Shown here piece by piece: positions 57,801-64,000 of a DNA stretch of 64,000 nucleotides. Numbering within the stretch: the stretch's first letter is position 1; every line of letters begins with the position of its first letter. Source of the stretch: Ceratobasidium sp. AG-K (lineage: Eukaryota > Basidiomycota > Agaricomycetes > Cantharellales > Ceratobasidiaceae); contig JAWNGF010000012.1 of assembly GCA_037039685.1 (NCBI GenBank), forward strand, positions 186,001 to 250,000, given 5' to 3'. The translations under genes were made by a program, and so were the position numbers. The notes under the pieces are model-generated. The model had not been told where the DNA came from. It made no database searches and saw only the letters and a program-made list of their open reading frames with translations.

Positions 57801-59137
57801 AGTACAAGGCTAGACTCGTCGCCAAGGGATTCCTGCAGGCTCCAGGTGTCGATTATGTCGAGATATCGTCGCCAGTAGCCGCATCGGACGCATATAGGGT
57901 GCTTTTCAGCATCGTCGCGAGTGAAGACCTCGAGTTACTTCAACTCGACATCAAGACTGCGTTCCTGCATGGCGTTGTCGAGGAGGAGCTCTATATGGAG
58001 CAACCCGAGGGGTTTGCCGAAGGCAATCATGTCTGGCAACTCGTTAAGGCGTTATACGGTCTGAAACAAGCCGCCCGAGCGTTTTACCTTCGACTTAAAG
58101 AGGTTCTTGAGGCGATCGGATTCACACGGACCGAAAGCAATCATGCCGTATTCATTCAACGCGATGGCGATAACTTGGCGATAATTTTAGCTCATGTGGA
58201 CGACATGCTACTTGCTGGTAAACCTCTTTCATTTCTGGAGGAAAGCAAGTCGAAAATGCGCAAATCATTCGATATTGTCGATCTAGGTGAGGCACGCATA
58301 TTCGTTGGTGTCAAAATCGAGCGAAATCGCGAAGCTGGCACACTCAAGATTTGTCAAAAGCGATATATTAGCGATATACTAGCTCGATTCAGCATGACCG
58401 AGGCCAAACCGTGGGACACGCCAATGGCAGAGACCCCAAACCTGCCCAAACTCGATGCTCCTACTGTCAATCGAACGCTTTATCAGCGTGGTGTCGGATC
58501 GCTCATGTATGCGATGATTTCGACCCGTCCCGATATCGCTTTCGCGACCGGTTTGCTTGCCCAACACGCCGCTAATCCTGGCGACGTGCATTGGTCAGCT
58601 TTCAAGCAAGTTTTGCGGTACCTACAAGGCACGAAGGCACTCGGGATCGTATTTGAACGATCAAAATTGTCCGACCCGATCGGATACGTTGACTCTGACT
58701 ACGCTGGCGATCCGAATACAAGCCGATCGACTACCGGCTGGATCTTCCAACGTGCCGGAGGGAGCGTCGCTTGGTCATCCCGTAAGCAACCAACAGTTTC
58801 CTTATCGAGTACCGAGGCCGAATACGTCGCCGCTGCGAGCGCCGCCCGCCAATTGATTTGGCTTCGTCAATTCCTTGATGAACTCGGATTTTTGTCCAAA
58901 GGTCCGACAACCTTGCTTACCGACAATCAATCGAGTATTGCATTGGCCAAAAACCCCGTAAATCATCAAAATACGAAGCATATACGAGTCAAACATCATT
59001 TCATTCGAGAAGTGATCGCTCTTCGCGAGGTCGATCTCAAATTTATTCCGACCGACCAACAGGTCGCCGATGCGCTTACCAAACCACTCGGACGCGTCAA
59101 ATTCCCCGGCTTCATTGCTGGGATGGGAATGTTTTGA
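54809..59137 (+). CDS. copia Gag-Pol polyprotein
   Basis: One uninterrupted 1442-residue frame. Gag comes first and ends in a CCHC zinc knuckle (CDNCAKPGHTKKEC, near residue 270). The aspartic protease has WLLDSGASKHMT (near 352). The integrase begins with an HHCC finger (HRRLGHINY ... CEPCLKGKQTRAPF), followed by the core with HSDLHGPV, QTDGGGEYASNAF and ADSLASNGVAERAIRTLN. An acidic Glu/Ser/Pro-rich linker follows. The reverse transcriptase has KCRWVYAYKRDVDGEILKYK, LQLDIKTAFLHGVVEEELYM and the active-site strand ILAHVDDMLL. RNase H has YVDSDYAGDPNTSRSTTGWI, STEAEYVAAASAARQ and TDNQSSIALAKNP. All catalytic residues visible are intact. The single frame with no shift between Gag and Pol is common in fungal and plant copia elements. 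Confidence 0.96.
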   Translation: MSPGSVKSEAEEDPVNAVNVTTPTMASTDAYLSKKTYEIPLLKDDGSNYDSWKFRQTTVLRIRGLLKIAYGTERQPEPLTEIDKKDSVKVSANKTKIENWQKRDDDAFAQITLNMEDGAMADVRETTSAHEAWTKVVERWEGKGMQLLSFCYKQLMSAKIEEEENLSAGFNRIQSIASKMKTLGEPVTDLLLAQVFMNALPPSYAIVSTILQTSTQTGLITSEMVTNAAFTEEERRKTGDGLTAMYAQAPKPKSKKPSDPKGKKKAKGPLCDNCAKPGHTKKECWAKGGGAEGTGPHQKQQAAKSNEPKPSESSTAPKTESAKVALTPAEPEDMPSLYAMPAVDNPSARDTWLLDSGASKHMTRNRAWFSTYQPLVPPIPVRVGDGNLTNATGIGRVLLTLCNEARQETEMFIDGVLHVLGLHASLMLVKQLAKTGTFVLFGDKDARLLEDKGRGPKIGYARELGVKLYRLNARVKHAEPTAHLATVEPEGLNDKDDLEANEFIAYTASHIARADLHTWHRRLGHINYKYVLDMVRKGAVQGMDIVGSRLPPQSKCEPCLKGKQTRAPFPTSTNRASDVLELLHSDLHGPVAVQAIQGYQYFAITIDDKSRKMFVHLLKHKNEYAMHFKELKASAENQTGKRIKHLQTDGGGEYASNAFEAWLKSHGIEHQKTEADSLASNGVAERAIRTLNDSQRTMQADADLPDKFWGFAIVHAAYIWNVTPKRSLDGKTPDEVFTGKLPNVSRIRTFGCKAWVRVPDGQRTKLQARSLECTYLGFAPGRKAHMLIQRPIGRVITSRDVVFDEGGETQQRVIIEDFEDEFPEQVGDQERQEPMPEVAVESETEPERQESVNEQESESESEPEESNSEPEIEPASDSPVVPEPPVTQPEPPRRSGRVTRPPTRYGAEVGAQNETATRADKPTTESAMNALIEHPPDTYAEAMARPDANLWLEAMIEEIKSITKHKVWKPADRPSHKRVIKCRWVYAYKRDVDGEILKYKARLVAKGFLQAPGVDYVEISSPVAASDAYRVLFSIVASEDLELLQLDIKTAFLHGVVEEELYMEQPEGFAEGNHVWQLVKALYGLKQAARAFYLRLKEVLEAIGFTRTESNHAVFIQRDGDNLAIILAHVDDMLLAGKPLSFLEESKSKMRKSFDIVDLGEARIFVGVKIERNREAGTLKICQKRYISDILARFSMTEAKPWDTPMAETPNLPKLDAPTVNRTLYQRGVGSLMYAMISTRPDIAFATGLLAQHAANPGDVHWSAFKQVLRYLQGTKALGIVFERSKLSDPIGYVDSDYAGDPNTSRSTTGWIFQRAGGSVAWSSRKQPTVSLSSTEAEYVAAASAARQLIWLRQFLDELGFLSKGPTTLLTDNQSSIALAKNPVNHQNTKHIRVKHHFIREVIALREVDLKFIPTDQQVADALTKPLGRVKFPGFIAGMGMF

Positions 59138-59175
59138 AAATTTCTTTTCATTTTTCGTCTAATCCTGAGTGGGCG

Positions 59176-59443
59176 TGTTGAATATACAGTCTTATACGTA
59201 GATATATGCGCATCACGTGATTGCGTTCCACATGGTCTCGAGCTTCGGAGAAAGTTTTCCTCAGTTCTCTACTCTCAAGTAGCACGAGCTGAGGTATAGT
59301 TTAGATGTTTCTTTTCATTTTCTATTACTTATATTACCTGTAGATACACGATTATCTAGGTATATATATACAAGTTCTCTACTCTCAAGTAGCACGAGCT
59401 GAGATACACGATTATCTAGCCCGGCACTGCGCATATCGCAACA
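59176..59443 (+). repeat. 3' LTR of the copia element
   Basis: 268 bases, identical to the 5' LTR except for two bases near the 3' end, where this copy has CACG and the 5' copy has CACA. Confidence 0.95.
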
Positions 59444-59971
59444 CGCGCTACCACCATACACCCGGAGCTATTCAAAGAAATCAAGGCTGGGAACCATGGG
59501 GAACAAGAACGATTCGTGCAAGGGGGGACTAGGATGTGGTAACCCTTCGCTCGACTACTCGATGAAGCCAAGGAAGTCTCCACGCACCGTAAGGTCGCAT
59601 CAATTATTAGCCTTGAATCAGGACATGCTAGCCCAATTCAAGTCCAGGGAGGGCACAAGCAACACCGTACGCTTATGTTTAACGGCTCCGTGATGGCAAA
59701 AGTGTTCAGGGCCGCATGTGAGATGGCTATGGACAACGAACGGGTGGCGGAGGATATGGCAAAGCGGTTCGCAGACATGGATTTTGGATATTATAGGTTG
59801 AATGTGGGATAAGGTATACAATTCATTGGGACCAAGGAGTGGGAGAAGATGAGCGAGTTCATGAGGTGTCGGCGCACACACAATCCCATCTTGCGCATAT
59901 CGAGGCCAAATGATTCTGGGGATTACACACGGACGCCAGCCACTTCCATCTGTAAGCGAAAGTGGGACTAA
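59444..59971 (+). pseudogene. patatin-like phospholipase gene, 3' fragment
   Basis: Directly after the second CGCGC the patatin sequence resumes: ATTIHPELFKEIKAGN, EQERFVQGG, GLGCGNPSLD, LDEAKEV, VASIISLESGHASPIQ, VFRAACEMAMDNERVAEDMA, DMDFGYYRLNVG and FIGTKEWEKMSEFM, ending near TAA 59969-59971. The G run at 59522-59527 is one base too long and a second single-base slip lies near 59555, so the copy is also frame-broken. The DGG/DGA Asp of the patatin dyad would lie at FV-x-GGLG, where the residue reads Gln. Confidence 0.7.
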
Positions 59972-61194
59972 AAGATTCTCTGCGTCCATACGGATGACAA
60001 CCAAAATCAAGAAACAAAGGCGGGCTATCATATTACTGTATCAAAACGATGGCAATGCCAACAAGGCCGACCGCATATACCCTGTCAAACCCTCCTGGAA
60101 TGCGCCCCGAGATGTTCTTGGGGCATGAAGTGCTACTTATGGTCATTAGGGCATGGTGAAATAGGTGATATTTCCTCCGAGAGGACGGATGTTTGATAGG
60201 TTGGGCTCTATCGGGGAAATTAGTTCCAGTCAGAGTCGCATATACTTGATTCATAAATTTGTGTATTATGTCAAATAATTCATAAGAAACCCCCTTCGAG
60301 AGCTGCTTAAAGCAAACGTTTGTACAGGCTCCTGTGTAACTGATATGGGTCGGCGAGGTGCACTTGGTCTGTAACTCACAACAACGGCGACATTCATAAC
60401 GAGAGGATGGTGCTATAGATCAACGGTATGATACAGATCGGATTGACTCGTATGACCATGGTCCATGATACCAGCATTTGGCTAGCGTAAAAAATGGGAG
60501 CAAGAACGGGCAGCATGCAATTGCGCCATGTGAGACGCAGGAACCAATTCATAAGCACAAGGGTGAAATCTCCCATTTTCATTTTCGCATACAGAATGCT
60601 TGCATGCGTATAGTTTAGGCTGGCAATGCTCCTCCTTTCAAGCATTTCGTACTCCTCAAAGCCTGAAGAGAGGCTATGGCTGAAGTGCCAGGATACACGA
60701 AGACTAATATAGTAACACTGGTATTGTGAGTCACTGCGCCACAGTCTTCATTGCCGTTCTAAGGACGAGGGCACACGTGGCCATATCATCTGACGGGGGT
60801 AATGATCGCGGAGGCAGTAGGATCGCTGAACCTTGCTGTCGGTAATAGCTGCTCGGGACTCGGTTACTTGGAGGATGCGCACTCTTCCAGCCAACCGTCT
60901 TCGATAGACGCCCTGACGATCAAGGATATGTCCCTTTGAGTTGAATCCGATCATTGAGAAGATATCTCAGTCCTGATAGAGATCTTTGCGTTATCCACGG
61001 CGTAAAGGTATGCCTCGCAGTGTAATTCTACTTGTGCATGCTTTCTCAACACCAGAACTCGACGATTATTCGCCCCTATGGAATCGCGTTGCAGATCACG
61101 GACTTACCCCCACTGTCGGTATAAATAGGCGGTATCTTTGCACCATGCAGCTCAAAGGCACACCCGCTATCCCCTCCGTTGCACCCCGCTCACT
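59972..61194. other. intergenic
   Basis: No gene is recognised in 1.2 kb. CACGTG occurs at 60774-60779 and a TATA box at 61120-61127. Confidence 0.45.
61120..61127 (+). promoter_or_regulatory. TATA box of the GMC-type oxidoreductase
   Basis: TATAAATA lies 68 bases before the ATG at 61195. Its presence supports transcription starting upstream of that ATG rather than only before the downstream ATG at 61471. Confidence 0.5.
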
Positions 61195-63463
61195 ATGAGT
61201 TCATATCAACACCAGCAAACAGGCGAATACAAAACGGCAAACCTCCCAAAGGCAGAGAAGCCCACGGCTCCCGACTACCTGCAGCGCGAACGTCCACTAT
61301 CGTATCAGCCCCATTTTAGGGAGATCGAAAAACAACCGCAAAACAACTATGGGTTTCCGGAGCAGGGCATCTAGGTACGCTTGTCCGCATATTTTGGTCC
61401 AGCTTCCGAGTGAATTAACACCAATACAGTCCCCAACGGCCAAACAAGTCACCGCGAAGGACTACCTAATGGCGGATGACACATGGGAGAAGTTATGCGA
61501 AAATGCGGATAATGTTGACTTTATCGTAATTGGATCAGGCGTAAGCGATCAGTAGTATCTATGGGATTCACGTCTAACGTTATATCTTCACACTAGTTCA
61601 CAGCTCTAGCCTTCATCGACCAGACCTTAAAGCGCGATCCTAACAAGATGATTGTTTGCCTTGAGAGAGGAGGTTAGTTCTTACTTCGGATTATTGGCAT
61701 AGTACCTCACTGTACCTTGCCAGATTTTTGGCTGCCAGACCACTTTCAAAATCTGCCACTTCCCTTCAAATATACACTCGGAGGACCAAGCGAGACCTTC
61801 CCGTTCATGTTATCTGAAAACACATACAAGAGTCAGGTTAGATTTGTGCATGGCTCAACCCCGTTTTTCGGCGGACGTTCCACTTTCTGGTCCGCTTGGT
61901 CTCCCAGTCCCACCCCTGACCTCATGCGCAACTGGCCAAACAGTCTCATAGAGACCTCTCAAAAGGAAGAATTTTTTACCCGAGCCAAGGAGCTTCTTCG
62001 TGTTACTCCGGCCAACAAGATCGGCCCCCCATACAAAAAACTTCAGCTGTACATTGACGAGCGACTTCGGGCGGGTGTTGAGGCAAAGCAGGTCCCAAAT
62101 GCTGATGAAGCATATCCAGCCCCCATGGCGGTATCATCCATTGCCAAAACCTCGACTGTCCGATTTACCAAATTCTCCACCCCCGGGCCACTTCTTGCGT
62201 TATACAAACGTCAGCAGGAACTTGTTAAAAACGATCCTCATAAAGCCCGCCCGCTTCTCTTTGCCACCGACACCCCAGTCGAATATCTGCTTACTGGAGT
62301 TGGGTATCCTTTCCCACCAAGTTTTGGCAAGGAAAAGTCGATCAAGTATATTCGGTCATCGCGATACACGGACCTTCCCGTTGGAAAGAATACCAAAATT
62401 ATTCTATGTGCTGGAGCGTTCCCAAATACTACTCTCGTACTTAACAGTTTCCCAGAGATGATAGCTCCAGGGCAAACAGTTACTGGCCACTTCTTGAGTC
62501 ACATTGTTGGCCGGGTCAAGCGAACTGCATTCGATAAGCTTGATGGCGATAGTATCGAGATTGGAGCCGAATATCTAGCTGGAAAACACCCCACGAACCA
62601 TCTACAGTACCATATACAAGTCACTGCAATTACTTCCCCAGATCCCGATCAAGACGCCGAAGATGCAGCTCGTTTCTGTCCCGTGAGCTTCTCTATCCGG
62701 TTTGCTCCTCCACGCTTTTTAATCCTCAAAATGATTTCAGGACTATGCAGCCGCAGCAAGTGATGCTCAGCTCCGGGGTAATTCTAACCAATATGTCATC
62801 TTTGGTATGTTGACGATCCTATTGTTAACTTGGCTCCAAGTTAATAGACAAATCCAGTCTGCGCAACACTTGGCGAATTGAGTGAAAATAACAAGGAATC
62901 ATACTTCCGACGGAACGAAAACAGCGCCAGCAAAGATCCGACGGCCAATTGTGTCCTCCAGGTGGTACTTAACAAGGACGACGAAGCACTTTGGGACATC
63001 ATGGATGAGGCTACGTACAAGGCGATTGAGGTTATGGCTGGAGCAGGAAATGAGATCGAGTGGTGGCATCAGCCAAAAGGTTCCGACACGGGGGAGTGGA
63101 AACCAAACCGTCCCGGACACGATACAATTCGCATGGAGGGAATTGTCCATGAGGCAGGGTTGCTGCCTGTTGGGCCAGATACGGACAAGAAGGCGTGTGT
63201 GGACGAAAATTATAAGCTCAAGGGTGTGAACAATGTGGTGAGTGTTGATTTACACACTATATGCGCGGTGGATTGATGGGAGCACGTTAGTATGTGACCG
63301 GCGCAGCGATTTTCCCTACCTCTGGATCTTGGTGAGTGCTCCGGGTATTTTATTGTGATCCTGTGTTGAAGACAGTCCAAGGAATCCGACATTGACAATG
63401 TGTGGATATGCCCAAGACCTGGCTTGCAAGCTGACGCCCCAAGCCGAGAGCAAAGCCTACTAA
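61195..63463 (+). CDS. GMC-type / pyranose-oxidase-like flavin oxidoreductase
   Basis: Exons are 61195-61374, 61430-61533 or so, about 61597-61672, 61724-62681 or so, then four short exons to TAA 63461-63463. The FAD-binding region is NVDFIVIGSG|FTALAFIDQT with IVCLERG. A long substrate domain follows (GSTPFFGGRSTFWSAWSPSP, KIILCAGAFPNTTLVLNSFP). The C-terminus carries the GMC/pyranose-oxidase pair: a His in GIVHEAGLLPVGPDTDKKAC and an Asn in NPTLTMCGYAQDL. Such enzymes oxidise sugars or alcohols and pass electrons to oxygen; no signal peptide is evident. The first exon ends in an in-frame TAG (61372-61374) just before the gtacgc donor. Either translation starts at ATG 61471 (MADDTWEKLCENADNV) or this copy carries a nonsense codon. 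Confidence 0.78.
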
Positions 63464-63658
63464 GTCAACTGTACGGGTAGCCGGAAGCACTAGACCTAGT
63501 GCGTAGTGTGTATTTCCTCATGAAATAAACTTGTAAATGAAACGGTAAATTTGAACAAACGTAATAGTTTTCAGCGAAGAGTTGAATAGCAGTACATATT
63601 TCAAGTAAATCATGCCCAGTAATCCCGGAATACCAACAATAAAATAATGGAGTGTGAA
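63464..63658. other. intergenic, 3' flank of the GMC-type gene
   Basis: AT-rich sequence between two convergent gene ends. No gene is seen. Confidence 0.3.
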
Positions 63659-63964
63659 CTAGCACTCTGACCTTTCACCGAGAAGTTGAAGAAGCTTGTT
63701 CACCTTATCTTCCAGTCTCACAACCCTAATACTTCCATCGAACAATGGATTAGCCTACCATCACTACAGCATTGAAGACACGACGTACTTTGTATGTTCG
63801 GAATTGACGGAAATCGACGCGTTGACTTTTAGCTTTGGTTTTGCCCTGATGTAAGTGTATATTTTCGTAGCGAGTGGCTCAGACGAACACACCAAGTATA
63901 ATTGATAAATGCTCTCGCCCTCCGTACTTAGCTTTCTCAACTCTTCCGTGATCTTCGAAGCCAT
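63659..63964 (-). CDS. possible small gene of unknown function
   Basis: ATG 63964 opens MASKITEELRKLSTEGESIY on the minus strand, a charged helix. Two readings follow. Unspliced, the frame stops after 66 residues at 63764. With an intron from gtgtgt to catcag the frame continues as GKTKAKSQRVDFRQFRTYKV, which looks more like real protein. Further on, VVRLEDKVNKLLQLLGER, coiled-coil-like, ends at TAG 63661-63659. The exon structure is unsettled and no family is recognised. Confidence 0.3.
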
Positions 63965-64000
63965 GAGCCACCTTTGGAGGAATGTTTGGTCATTGATGTC

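Larger units (their letters stand above)
54537..59443 (+). mobile_element. complete Ty1/copia-type LTR retrotransposon
   Basis: A 4907-base element with two 268-base LTRs (54537-54804 and 59176-59443) that begin TGTTG and end CAACA. It is flanked by the CGCGC target duplication and contains one open frame of 1442 codons. The LTRs differ at two positions only. A primer-binding site follows the 5' LTR at once. The domain order protease-integrase-RT-RNase H defines Ty1/copia (Pseudoviridae-type) rather than Ty3/gypsy. It inserted in the sense direction into a patatin-like gene. Intact frame and near-identical LTRs imply a recent, possibly still mobile copy. Confidence 0.96.

Overview
This is eukaryotic DNA from a filamentous basidiomycete. 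The genes are split by many introns of about 45-60 bases with GT..AG ends. They encode a Sen1 helicase, an SGF29 subunit, translin, a secreted trehalase, F-box and MYND-finger family members, and an intact Ty1/copia retrotransposon. The family mix (expanded F-box, MYND and patatin-like genes) resembles Rhizoctonia/Ceratobasidium-type Agaricomycetes, but that placement is from memory of such genomes and is not proven here.

Layout. 1-5.6 kb: the 3' end of a flavin-dependent oxidase, three tandem PhzF-like genes (the third decayed), and an F-box relic interrupted by a small fold-back element. 5.7-15.2 kb: a nuclear housekeeping block, with SGF29 (+) converging on a very large SEN1-like helicase (-), which in turn is divergent from translin (+). 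15.4-29.8 kb: a 2-oxoglutarate dioxygenase with a 6-base microexon (-), then F-box, cupredoxin, a hypothetical gene, a 1193-residue Ser/Pro-rich protein and an F-box-like protein (all +). 30-40 kb: a MYND-finger family region (one full gene and two relics) around a short-chain dehydrogenase. 40.2-52.6 kb: an aromatic-acid-exporter-type membrane protein, a cystathionine beta-synthase-like enzyme and a secreted trehalase, all on the minus strand. 53 kb: a tRNA-Val(AAC) with a 9-base intron. 53.8-60 kb: a decayed patatin-like gene split by a young copia element with 268-base LTRs and a CGCGC target duplication. 61.2-63.5 kb: a GMC-type oxidoreductase.

Themes. The 5.7-15 kb block groups transcription (SAGA reader), transcription termination/R-loop (Sen1) and nucleic-acid binding (translin) functions. 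The flanks carry metabolic and fast-evolving families. At least six conserved coding regions change frame by exactly one base at a short mononucleotide run, which looks more like residual assembly indels than biology. A CACGTG hexamer recurs 66-154 bases upstream of most start codons. I found no evidence of a wholly new multi-gene system. The most informative signals are the copia insertion, the decaying tandem families, the promoter hexamer and the unusual splice structures.
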